Source of the DNA: a virus
DNA: 64,000 nucleotides
Virus record (IMG/VR): IMGVR_UViG_3300050014_000073
Span: 19,141 to 83,140 of that record
Strand: one strand, 5' to 3'
Part shown: positions 55,896 to 64,000 of the stretch, piece after piece
Layout: every line of letters begins with the position of its first letter
How positions within the stretch are numbered: the stretch's first letter is position 1
The notes under the pieces: model-generated
Told to the model about the DNA's origin: nothing
The model's input: only the letters and a program-made list of their open reading frames with translations
The model's database searches: none
Program-made: the position numbers and the translations under genes

Positions 55896-56158
55896 GCGAC
55901 TTGTTTGAACAGCGGCTTTGGAAGAACCAGACGCGGTACTCCTGCAACCAATTCTGGGAGTCAGGAACCAAGTGTGAGTTCGATACGCATAGCATGGAGC
56001 TGATGGAAGATCACATTCGGACTCCTCACACCTATTCCGGGAAGCCACTCAAGACTTCACGGCAGCGGGTCTCTCCTATTTTGGACTCTGACGGAAATCA
56101 GATCGTTCACACCGAACCGTCTCCTGAGTTCCAGGACTACCAGTTCAAGGAAGAATAA
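55892..56158 (+). CDS. Small protein with possible C2H2 zinc site, 88 aa
   Basis: RYSCNQFWESGTKCEFDTHS and MELMEDHIRTPH place two Cys and two His in zinc-finger spacing. Not otherwise recognised. Between the glycan block and the tail genes. Confidence 0.5.
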   Translation: MSDLFEQRLWKNQTRYSCNQFWESGTKCEFDTHSMELMEDHIRTPHTYSGKPLKTSRQRVSPILDSDGNQIVHTEPSPEFQDYQFKEE

Positions 56159-56160
56159 TT

Positions 56161-56832
56161 ATGGCCCACCGAACCAGTTCTGCCGCTCTCCATGCTTCTC
56201 GAGTAGTCCTTCAGCATTATGAATTTACTCCGAAACCGGAAGATAAGGTTCATGGATTCGTTCCTGGTCTCAAAGGAGATGAAACCCATGTTGCTGTTGT
56301 GATCGACTACGCAACCAACGTCTTCAAGGTTGCTGAGCTACGTCCTGAACTCCGTTATTGGCAGGAACGCCTTCACATGGGAACAGCAACGGCTCCTCAG
56401 ATTGCAGCGTTCTTCTCCAAGGTTGTCGAGACGTTCGAGTCAGTTCCAAAAGAGATTAGCGAAAACAAGGTGACGACGATAGTTGAGGGACCGAGAGAGT
56501 TCCCCGGCGCAACGCATGTTTTGGTAGTCTCGAAGCCGGCAAAGGAAGCCTCACGGTTTCTATACCACTACTACTTTGTGAAGCCTAAAAGAGTCACCGT
56601 TATTCCGGATGAAAACTTAGAACGGATTCGTATTGCCGCTCTAGTGGATGCAAGTATGGCTTGGATGAAAGTCTCACGGGCGCTCCCGGTCCTGAGAGAC
56701 TGCCAAGCTGAGTTGAAGAAAGGACAGGCCACTGCGAATGATGTAGTGGAATGCTTACGGAAAGTAGGAATCTTCCTAGCCTACTTGCCGTCGTATCGGG
56801 ATCAGGAAGAAGAGACGAAACTATTGGTTTGA
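56161..56832 (+). CDS. Hypothetical tail-region protein, 223 aa
   Basis: Two similar halves separated by a YYFVKPKR segment: VIDYATNVFKVAELRPELRY...GTATAPQIAAFFSKVVETF and LVDASMAWMKVSRALPVLRD...GQATANDVVECLRKVGIFL. This internal duplication (motif G-ATA--I/V---F/L-KV) suggests a two-repeat structural protein. Confidence 0.6.
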   Translation: MAHRTSSAALHASRVVLQHYEFTPKPEDKVHGFVPGLKGDETHVAVVIDYATNVFKVAELRPELRYWQERLHMGTATAPQIAAFFSKVVETFESVPKEISENKVTTIVEGPREFPGATHVLVVSKPAKEASRFLYHYYFVKPKRVTVIPDENLERIRIAALVDASMAWMKVSRALPVLRDCQAELKKGQATANDVVECLRKVGIFLAYLPSYRDQEEETKLLV

Positions 56833-56851
56833 ACAACAAGGAGACAACGAA

Positions 56852-57277
56852 ATGGCCATTACCACCGCAAAAGGCACACTTTTGAAAATTTCGGATACTG
56901 CATCCCCGGCGTCCTACGCTTCTATGAGCCAGGTAAAGAGCATTTCTGGCCCCACTACGAAACCCAAAATCGTCGACGTGACTGCTCACAGCACGGCAGG
57001 ATTCTGGGCGGCGAAGCTTGCTGTCCTGATTGAAGCTGGTGATATCAGCTTCGACGTCAACTTCGATAAGTCCGATGCTACCATGAGTTTCACTACAGGC
57101 TTGTGGGCTCAAATGGTTGGACTGATCCTCACAGGAATCCAAATGGTATTCCCGAACGCTGCCGGAACACTTACGTTCCAAGGATACACGGGTTCGCATG
57201 AATTCAATGCTCCGGTCGATAACGTTCTGTCCGCGAAAATGCAAATCGCGATCACTGGGGCGATTACTGCTGCGTAA
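56852..57277 (+). CDS. Major tail (tube) protein
   Basis: A 141-aa protein: AKGTLLKISDTASPASYASM, QVKSISGPTTKPKIVDVTAH, GDISFDVNFDKSD, GSHEFNAPVDNVLSAKMQIA. The layout is that of siphovirus tail tube proteins. It polymerises along the tape measure. No sheath gene is present. Confidence 0.85.
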   Translation: MAITTAKGTLLKISDTASPASYASMSQVKSISGPTTKPKIVDVTAHSTAGFWAAKLAVLIEAGDISFDVNFDKSDATMSFTTGLWAQMVGLILTGIQMVFPNAAGTLTFQGYTGSHEFNAPVDNVLSAKMQIAITGAITAA

Positions 57278-57285
57278 GGAGCCTA

Positions 57286-57819
57286 ATGATTGCCGAAACC
57301 CGTATTCCTATCACTCTCGATAAAGAGAGAGTGATGTATTTCAATGCCAACAGCATGACCGCTTTTGAAGATGCTACTGGCAAGTCCTTTCTTGACGTCG
57401 TTGCTTCTCTCTACGACGTCATGCGCCCGATGATTGAGCAGGTCCGTAAGAACCAGAAGCTTTCGAAGGGAGACCCCGGTATCGTTCCTATCAGTTCCGG
57501 AGAGATCCTCAGAAAAGTTTCGATGAAGGATCTTACGGCTCTGCTCTGGGCATCCATCCACGAGTATGACTCGAAGGACGAACCCCACTGGCCTCTAACT
57601 CTAGGTCAGGTCCGCCGCTACATCACTCCTACTTCCATTCCGAAGATCTTTCATGACTTCCTCGCTGGGCAAACTTCCAACAGCCCCACGGTGGCTGAAA
57701 TGGGGGAATCCCCAGCGTCGCCCGCACCTCCTCCGATAAACGGAAACACGGCGGCGCTGAAAACCGATCCCGCTGGTGGGGAACGTTCTACCGAATTGCC
57801 CGTGGACGCCTTCGCCTAA
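57286..57819 (+). CDS. Tail assembly chaperone (zero-frame product), 177 aa
   Basis: MIAETRIPITLDKERVMYFN is the N-terminus of siphovirus G-type chaperones. Near its end a GGGGGAA run (57702-57708) lies just where a -1 frame opens and continues for 129 codons. The zero-frame tail is Pro/Ala-rich and poorly ordered. Position between tail tube and tape measure is diagnostic. Confidence 0.85.
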   Translation: MIAETRIPITLDKERVMYFNANSMTAFEDATGKSFLDVVASLYDVMRPMIEQVRKNQKLSKGDPGIVPISSGEILRKVSMKDLTALLWASIHEYDSKDEPHWPLTLGQVRRYITPTSIPKIFHDFLAGQTSNSPTVAEMGESPASPAPPPINGNTAALKTDPAGGERSTELPVDAFA

Positions 57820-58088
57820 CCGAACGCGAGGTAGGGCTTCTTACTTTACGGAAGCTCTATCTCCTGCTTGGTGAATGGTACTATCAACAACAGCTCGAAG
57901 ATGGGCGTTGTTACCGTATGATTGCTGTCCACTGCAAGGAACCTCCAGAAGCCGGAGTCCTGTTTCCGTTCCTTAGAGAGTCTTCTGAAGGTACTGAAGA
58001 TGATATAGATTCTGGCTCTATTGATGACTTCGCCAACTTCCAACAAGTGACCGCCTCTCTTACTGCTCCGATGATGCCTTCGAAGTAA
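57699..58088 (+). CDS. Tail assembly chaperone, -1 frameshift extension
   Basis: The -1 frame has no start of its own and reads RWWGTFYRIARGRLRLTERE and KLYLLLGEWYYQQQLEDGR, ending at TAA 58086-58088, 3 bases before the tape measure gene. It should be made as a fusion to the first ~139 residues of the chaperone, like gpGT of lambda. Confidence 0.78.
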   Translation, partial: NGGIPSVARTSSDKRKHGGAENRSRWWGTFYRIARGRLRLTEREVGLLTLRKLYLLLGEWYYQQQLEDGRCYRMIAVHCKEPPEAGVLFPFLRESSEGTEDDIDSGSIDDFANFQQVTASLTAPMMPSK

Positions 58089-58091
58089 TCT

Positions 58092-61000
58092 ATGAGTGAC
58101 ACTCTCGCAGACTTAGTGGTTCGTCTATCCGCAGATTTCGGAGACGTGTCTTCCCAGATAGGGAACCTCGGAAACCAGCTCGACAGTCTCAAGGGGACTT
58201 CCGAGGAAGTTGCTAACGAATTCAAAGCGCTCGGTGACCAGCTGGACCTTTTCGGTGACCAGCTGGCGATCCCGGTTGAGGATACGACCGGGCAGCTGGA
58301 ACTGTTTCCGTCGATCTTGGAGGAGGTTAGTTCATCTGCTGATGACGCCGGTGAAAAGTCTTCCCTGTTTGGGGATATTCTCAATTCACTGGGCATTGCA
58401 GCGGCCGGAGCTATTGAGTTCCTACAAAACTTAGGAGGCGCTGAAGACGAGGCAGGGGCGAGTGCTTCCAATGCAAGTGAGGGAACAGGTGAACTTCTCT
58501 CTAATTTATTGGAACTGGGAGGAATTACTCTTGGTCTGGTAGGTTTGAAGGAGGCAGCTACTGAAGCTTTTGAAGCATTCGCACATGAGGAACGCGCCAC
58601 TGAAGCCCTAACTGCACTCACGGGGAGTTCCAAGACCGCTGAAGAGATGATCGTCAACCTGAAAGCGCAGGCGATGCATCTGGGGCTTCCTATTGAAGAG
58701 ACAATCCAAGCTGCGCAACGGATGACAGCATTCGGATTCTCTCTTGATAAGATTCCGCCTCTTATAGAGGCGACAGCTAATGCTTCCCGCGCCATGAACA
58801 AGGACTTCGGTTCTCTGGCACAGATGATTGAACGGGTTGCAATGTCTGGAATGGCAAACAACCGCTTCCTAGCCCAGATGGGTCTGTCTACTGAACTTCT
58901 CGGTAAGGCAATGGGCATCATGGGTTCGCAGGTTCAGAAAGCCTTTCGGGACATGAGTCAGGAGCAGCGCATTGATGTCATGCTTACGGCGCTGGATAAG
59001 TTCAAAGGATTAGCAGCTTCCACAGCAGACGATCTTACTGGCTCCTGGCAGAAAATGAAGGATCAAAGCGAACTGGTTTTCGAGTCTTTTGGTTCCGCAA
59101 TGAGCACTTTCGCTAAGGACTTCTTGGGAAGCGTGGGCGAAATCATCCGTTCTATTGGAGACATCGGAAAGGGAGTGGGATCTTTAGTAGAGTATTTGAA
59201 TCATGTTCCGGAAGCAATGGAAGCTGCAAAAGTTTTCATTCTTGCCAGTCTTACGGCAATTGCTCCCGAACTGGTCATACTAGGAGTTACGGCTGCAAAG
59301 TTGATGGACCTCATCAATGCTTTGCACGCGGAGCAAGATGCGCAGAAGCTTACGTCGGAAGCTGAAGATCAAACAGCCGACAGTCTTGGGAAGATGCACA
59401 ACAAAGTCCAGGATCTGGCGAAGGCGTATCCCGAAGTGATCGCAAAGCTGGAAGCTTTCCGAGATCAATATGAAAAGGGGCAGATCACTGCAGTAGGTTA
59501 TGCAAACCGGATGGTTCAGATAAAAGAGTCTCTGATAGCTCTCCATCCTGAACTAGTAAAGACTGCAACGGCAATCTCTTTAGCAGCTGCGAAGGCTGAA
59601 GGCACTGCGTCAACAATGAAGAGCCTTCACGAAGGAGTTACACGAGCAGCTGATGCACTCGTGAAAGCTGATGCTGCCTTCAAAGCCGGAACTGGATCTG
59701 AAGAGGATCTCCAGAAAGCTACCAAGGGGCTTACCGAAGCTCAGTCCGCTCTCGAAGCAGCAACCCAGAAGTCAACTGCTGCTCAAACTGAACTGATTAC
59801 TGCTACGACTGCTCACCAGGTTGCACTGTTGAATGCAGAGCGGACCGGAATCGAGGCAAGGAAAACTCTCAGGAACGCCAGCGATGCTGAGACGACTGCT
59901 GCTCTTATCGATCTCAACAACACGGAGATGGCTATCGAGATTTCTGGTCTGACAAAAAGGATGGCGCTTGAAGCTGATGCTCCCGCAAAACAGGAACGTC
60001 TCAAAGCGCAAGTCCAAGCCGTGAAAGACAAGTGGGCCGCTAAGAATCAGGAACTGACAAACAAGCAGCTTGAAAGCGACCAGAAGTTTGTAGACAAGTG
60101 GCAGGATTACAAGGAGAAGTACGGGCACATTCTTAGCGACATGAATGCTGAGACCCATGGCTACATCTCGACGATGCTGGGAATAGATCCTACCATTGAC
60201 AAAGTTCTAGAAGCAGAAAAGAAATTAGAGGATGAAGTAAAGAAGCAGCAGAAGACCTTTGACAAGTCGATGATGAAATGGGATGAGACGAATGCCATCG
60301 CGGCAAAGATGGTCCCAATTACAGTAGACATCACCGATCGTTTGACTAAGATGGGAACGGAAGGATCAGCAGCTCTCGCAAAGATTCTTGGAGCTGAACA
60401 GAAACTTGGAGTTGGGGGTAAAGACACAGGCGAGGAACTGGTTGCTGCATTCTCCGAATTGTCTCAATTCTCGAGCACAGTAGGATTTGCCAAGATTGCT
60501 GAAGCCGCGGAAAGGGTTAGCAGTATTGTCTCCAAACTAGCACGGACTGATCTACCTGCTGCTATTGAAGCGCAGAAAGCTCTAGTTGCGGGTCTTCAGA
60601 ACACTGAGGGAGCAACTGGACTGCTTAACATCGAGCAGGAGAAGCTGCTTGAGATGCAAATCAAGTTGGCAGCAGAGAGCGGAAAAGATGCCACAACTGA
60701 AGCAATTGCTTTAACAAACTTGCAGGCGAAAACTCAAGCATTAAAAGAAGTTAGTACTGGAGTTGGCGAGATCTATGCAGGCTTACTGAAGGATTTCGAA
60801 GGCACGTTTGACGCTTTGGGACGTGGTATCACTGACGGGATCATGAAAACAGAGAAGTGGGCAGAGGTTTGGAAGAAGTTTGCAAAAGACGTAGGAACGG
60901 AATTGATCTCTACTCTCATCAACGGGGCTTTGAAACTTGTCGTAGCAGGAATTATGGCGCAGCTCCCAGCGCTTGCGGTGGTCACTGCTGCGCATACTAC

Positions 61001-61466
61001 AGCTGCTTCTACAGCAGCTGCTTCCGAGACAGCAATTACGGCGGCGATGCGGATTTCTGAAGTAACAGGAGAAGCCGGTGTTGCAGCAGCGTCAGCATTC
61101 GCAGCCTACGCGGGAATCCCATTTGTTGGGGAGGCTCTTGGAGCTGCTGCTGCAACGTCAGCTTTCGCAGCAGTAATGGCGTTTTTGCCAGCTGCTGCTG
61201 CTGAGGGAGGTTTTGACGTAGGCAACGTAGCTCCTATAACTCAACTCCATCCGAAGGAAATGGTTCTTCCTTCATATATCTCTGAGGGACTTCGCGGAAT
61301 GATTCGAGGACAGAGCCCTTCCGCTATGACAGCAGCAACAGGGCAAGCAGGATCTAATGGTTTGACATTGAATAATCCTCACTTCCATGGCTACAGCGTC
61401 CAGGATGCAGATGGACTGATGAATGCCGTCTTTAAAGCAGCACGACGAGTAGGATTAAAGGCGTAA
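58092..61466 (+). CDS. Tail tape measure protein, 1124 aa
   Basis: A long, mostly helical protein with N-terminal coiled coils (LADLVVRLSADFGDVSSQIG), a TP901-type core (FGSLAQMIERVAMSG, NNRFLAQMGLSTELL) and a hydrophobic Ala-rich stretch (about 955-1040, AAASAFAAYAGIPF). It sets tail length; at roughly 1.5 angstrom per residue a tail near 170 nm would be expected. No lysozyme or peptidase domain is visible. Confidence 0.9.
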   Translation: MSDTLADLVVRLSADFGDVSSQIGNLGNQLDSLKGTSEEVANEFKALGDQLDLFGDQLAIPVEDTTGQLELFPSILEEVSSSADDAGEKSSLFGDILNSLGIAAAGAIEFLQNLGGAEDEAGASASNASEGTGELLSNLLELGGITLGLVGLKEAATEAFEAFAHEERATEALTALTGSSKTAEEMIVNLKAQAMHLGLPIEETIQAAQRMTAFGFSLDKIPPLIEATANASRAMNKDFGSLAQMIERVAMSGMANNRFLAQMGLSTELLGKAMGIMGSQVQKAFRDMSQEQRIDVMLTALDKFKGLAASTADDLTGSWQKMKDQSELVFESFGSAMSTFAKDFLGSVGEIIRSIGDIGKGVGSLVEYLNHVPEAMEAAKVFILASLTAIAPELVILGVTAAKLMDLINALHAEQDAQKLTSEAEDQTADSLGKMHNKVQDLAKAYPEVIAKLEAFRDQYEKGQITAVGYANRMVQIKESLIALHPELVKTATAISLAAAKAEGTASTMKSLHEGVTRAADALVKADAAFKAGTGSEEDLQKATKGLTEAQSALEAATQKSTAAQTELITATTAHQVALLNAERTGIEARKTLRNASDAETTAALIDLNNTEMAIEISGLTKRMALEADAPAKQERLKAQVQAVKDKWAAKNQELTNKQLESDQKFVDKWQDYKEKYGHILSDMNAETHGYISTMLGIDPTIDKVLEAEKKLEDEVKKQQKTFDKSMMKWDETNAIAAKMVPITVDITDRLTKMGTEGSAALAKILGAEQKLGVGGKDTGEELVAAFSELSQFSSTVGFAKIAEAAERVSSIVSKLARTDLPAAIEAQKALVAGLQNTEGATGLLNIEQEKLLEMQIKLAAESGKDATTEAIALTNLQAKTQALKEVSTGVGEIYAGLLKDFEGTFDALGRGITDGIMKTEKWAEVWKKFAKDVGTELISTLINGALKLVVAGIMAQLPALAVVTAAHTTAASTAAASETAITAAMRISEVTGEAGVAAASAFAAYAGIPFVGEALGAAAATSAFAAVMAFLPAAAAEGGFDVGNVAPITQLHPKEMVLPSYISEGLRGMIRGQSPSAMTAATGQAGSNGLTLNNPHFHGYSVQDADGLMNAVFKAARRVGLKA

Positions 61467-61477
61467 ATGGAGCAAAT

Positions 61478-63988
61478 ATGAGCGGCTATGTGCCTTCACC
61501 TGCGAGTGCAAAGAGTCTGCATGTTCTTCTTGGTTATGTTGCTACCTCAGTGAACAATAGCGTACTCACTTCACCTGTCACTTCAAATCTGAATGCAATC
61601 AATATCGTGTCTGCTCCTGGAACACTTCAGTCTTTTCTTACTTCTGATGTGGGTTGTATCGTGCAGGTCTTCGGCTGTGGACCTCCGGATGCAAACGGAA
61701 ATCCGACACCTTTGTGGACAACGATAGCGAGTGTTGCATCAGTGAGAGGGCAACGCTCTGCGACGATTACAGACGCAGCTTCAATTGGGTTTACAGGAGT
61801 ATGGATCGTTCTCTACCGTGAACTTCTTTACGAAGGACCAAGCAGCTATGCTCCCTATGTTTTGCAGGGTTCGATGCGTTTCCAACAATCGATCACTAAC
61901 ACTGGGACGTTTGAGTTTACAGTTATATCGAATACTGGAAGCATAACCGCACCACCAGTAGTTGGACAGCCTGTTCTTCTCATAGACGACGAGATGGGTG
62001 ATGTGTTTGGCGGTTCCATCACGCAAACAACAGCTTCGAACATTCCGGGAAGTGCTCTTGTCAAGACTGAATGCCAATGCGAATCCTGGGATCAGATTTT
62101 CCGGCGGCGATTGCTCATGATGACGGGAGCTTTTGCTCTCGGGAATGCAACGCAGAACATTCTTGAATCTGTTCCCGGACAAGTCATTTTCGTTCTTGAC
62201 TTCCAACCCACTGCAATCTACTCTATTACGTTGGGAGGCGTAGCACAGACCTTTGCACTTGCTCCAACTCCTGGAGTCGATTTTCAGTGGACTCTTTGGG
62301 ACCCATGGCTCTACCAAGTTTCTGGAGCGCCACCGAGCGAAGACAATCCACTTGTCATCAACTACCAGGGGCAGGGTGCGACGGACAGCCCGCCAAGCTA
62401 TAGCAACTTATCAGCAGGTGAAATTGTCTCCACGCTGGCGTTGTTATTGTGGCAGGAGGGTATAAGTCTTGGAACAATCATTCCTGGTCCGATGGTAGAT
62501 CTTCTATCCCTTACAAAGCAGGACACTATTGGCTCTGCATTTGACACACTCTGTAAGTATATTAGCACTCCGACTGGAGGAACATACTTAGTACAGATGG
62601 GGGCGCGGCGGCAATTGAATTTCACTCTTTGCGGAGTAACGAACCCTGCTCCTTGGAATATCGATGTGGACGACCAGAGTGATGAGAATGTTCTTATTCA
62701 GATCAAACAGTTAATCACTCGTGAAAAGTTTGCGGATGCTGCATTAGTTTCCACAAATACTCTCGCGGGTGGAACGGTCACGCTTCAATTTTGGGGTACT
62801 GGCAGCACTGAAAATTGGAACACGCCACTTCCTATTGGTGCTGCTCCGACGATCACCAGAACAACCAATGTAGGCGTACCTGGTTACGGTCCCATACCTC
62901 CTCCGATTGTCCGCACTCAGACCGTGAAGCTCCTCTCGACGGCTCCTGTTCCACCTCCAACATTTGACTGGTACTGGAATCCTTCGTCTACAGGGCTCAC
63001 ACGTGCCGGAGCTCTCGGAAACTGGCTAGCAAGTTTTACATACGGTATATCGGATATCGTAAATCCTTCGTTAGGAGGCAATCCGCAATACATAAGTCTT
63101 CAAGCAGGGAATATTGGACACTGGCCGCAACTGTTACCCTTCGACGGAAGCGGACGGGTAGGATATAGCGTAGGAGATATCGTAACCAGCATTGGTACGC
63201 CACCAACCTGGATTTGCATTCAAGCTATCACCGCTGATGAGGCGGCATTCACTGAGTATGTGCCACAATACCCCTCCATATATTGGTCTCCGATTGAGGG
63301 ATGGGAAAACCTGCCGACGACTTACGATGCGTTTCCTAGCAGCTCCCACGTGTGCTCTTGTTTCTTTGGGTCGCGTGTCTACAAATGCATTGCAGACACA
63401 AGCGGCGCTCCGAATAATCTCTACCCGGACGAATACCCAACCTACTGGCAGGACATCACGGATGAATGGTGGCAATACAGGGATCTTCAAAGCAATGAAT
63501 ACTTGACGGTCACTTATGCTCCAGAGACGATTCTGGTACAGCAGTATGTTGAAGCCTCCGTTGCGGCACAGCGCGCAGCTATTGAGGGAGGGACGGGTGA
63601 GTATGACGCTTACGAGGACACTAGTTCTTCTCAGCCCTTTGTGCTTTTGCCAGATCAGAGCGTAGCGCAGATTGTAGCAGCTACCTACGACCAACTTACG
63701 CAAGAGGTCACGGTTGCTACATACCGTAGTGGTTTGATGCCTGCGCAGTCAATCACGGTCAACTTGCCTGAGATACAGGCAGTCGGCTCATTTGTCGTAC
63801 AATCAGTGGAACTGACTGACGAGGACAATCTCTCGCTCTGGAAAGTCACGATTATCGCAGGCGCAGTGATTGGTGATTGGAAGAATGCAATCAAAGCAAT
63901 GTCTAGTGGAGGGACAACCGCGAGTGGCAGTGGAGCGGTATCGGCGGCATCTGGCGTGACCATTCACGGCGTTCCGGCGGATTACTAA
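61478..63988 (+). CDS. Tail hub / baseplate-type protein, 836 aa
   Basis: Starts MSGYVPSPASAKSLHVLLGY. The first third has a fold pattern like distal-tail/hub proteins (YVLQGSMRFQQSITNTGTFE, VGQPVLLIDDEMGDVFGGSI, CESWDQIFRRRLL). The middle is carbohydrate-contact-like with many Trp/Tyr. Probably the central hub at the tail tip. Confidence 0.7.
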   Translation: MSGYVPSPASAKSLHVLLGYVATSVNNSVLTSPVTSNLNAINIVSAPGTLQSFLTSDVGCIVQVFGCGPPDANGNPTPLWTTIASVASVRGQRSATITDAASIGFTGVWIVLYRELLYEGPSSYAPYVLQGSMRFQQSITNTGTFEFTVISNTGSITAPPVVGQPVLLIDDEMGDVFGGSITQTTASNIPGSALVKTECQCESWDQIFRRRLLMMTGAFALGNATQNILESVPGQVIFVLDFQPTAIYSITLGGVAQTFALAPTPGVDFQWTLWDPWLYQVSGAPPSEDNPLVINYQGQGATDSPPSYSNLSAGEIVSTLALLLWQEGISLGTIIPGPMVDLLSLTKQDTIGSAFDTLCKYISTPTGGTYLVQMGARRQLNFTLCGVTNPAPWNIDVDDQSDENVLIQIKQLITREKFADAALVSTNTLAGGTVTLQFWGTGSTENWNTPLPIGAAPTITRTTNVGVPGYGPIPPPIVRTQTVKLLSTAPVPPPTFDWYWNPSSTGLTRAGALGNWLASFTYGISDIVNPSLGGNPQYISLQAGNIGHWPQLLPFDGSGRVGYSVGDIVTSIGTPPTWICIQAITADEAAFTEYVPQYPSIYWSPIEGWENLPTTYDAFPSSSHVCSCFFGSRVYKCIADTSGAPNNLYPDEYPTYWQDITDEWWQYRDLQSNEYLTVTYAPETILVQQYVEASVAAQRAAIEGGTGEYDAYEDTSSSQPFVLLPDQSVAQIVAATYDQLTQEVTVATYRSGLMPAQSITVNLPEIQAVGSFVVQSVELTDEDNLSLWKVTIIAGAVIGDWKNAIKAMSSGGTTASGSGAVSAASGVTIHGVPADY

Positions 63989-63989
63989 T

Positions 63990-64000
63990 ATGCCAACTCA
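63990..64000 (+). CDS. Start of the next tail gene (cut by window edge)
   Basis: ATGCCAACTCA begins one base after the hub gene's stop codon. Only three codons are in the window. Confidence 0.4.

Noticed and set aside
1-64000. tRNA genes
   Set aside because: I found no cloverleaf with a GTTC-type T arm and CCA-like end that I could support; a scan with tRNAscan-SE would settle this.

Overview
The window looks like about half or more of a tailed, siphovirus-type phage genome. It carries a full set of virion genes (terminase, portal, MuF-like protein, prohead protease and scaffold, decoration and major capsid proteins, neck proteins, tail tube, a frameshifted tail chaperone, tape measure and tail hub) and no contractile sheath. 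The host is not stated. A PEP-CTERM surface protein and many signal peptides ending in AQ or FGQ resemble genes of soil Acidobacteriota, so an acidobacterial host is my inference, not something shown.

Layout. Positions 1-7484 are a leftward operon for replication and DNA handling: two conserved small genes, a pair of repeat-built mini-genes, DnaB-like helicase, C5-cytosine methyltransferase, a frameshifted conserved protein, primase, a small HTH protein and a 5'-3' exonuclease cut by the window edge. A cassette with a PEP-CTERM gene sits between two operon genes and is bounded by an 18-bp direct repeat. Positions 7485-8670 hold no normal gene. They carry a rightward promoter, about 780 nt of dense nested hairpins (a probable large ornate ncRNA) and an HNH reading frame with no start codon.

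From 8679 everything reads rightward. Positions 9225-15234 are a thymine-hypermodification cluster: an amino-acid:DNA transferase / aGPT-PPlase-like protein, a split 5-hmdU DNA kinase (P-loop plus helical subunits), a GT-A glycosyltransferase, a radical-SAM/SPASM enzyme and a dUMP hydroxymethylase. It is followed by an HD nucleotidase and a 26-codon stub that looks like the start of PurZ, perhaps a relic of a 2-aminoadenine (Z) pathway. Positions 17006-19721 are a chain of tiny overlapping genes. Two isolated type I-C-like CRISPR repeats (17354 and 19751) lie at its ends, with no array and no cas genes, and are candidate RNA anti-CRISPRs.

Positions 19810-22119 encode the packaging machinery. 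Positions 22979-31902 are a block of genes with Sec signals or a lipobox (fibre-like, beta-helix and outer-membrane-like proteins), plus a LuxR-type regulator and a patatin phospholipase. Portal, MuF, lysis genes and a 1195-residue multi-enzyme prohead-protease polyprotein follow (32470-41686), then scaffold, decoration and capsid. The neck region is interleaved with a group of glycosyltransferases and related enzymes (47078-55895) before the tail genes (56852 to the right edge). A small family of intergenic repeats with the core GGGTCGCTA marks several of the gaps between late gene blocks.
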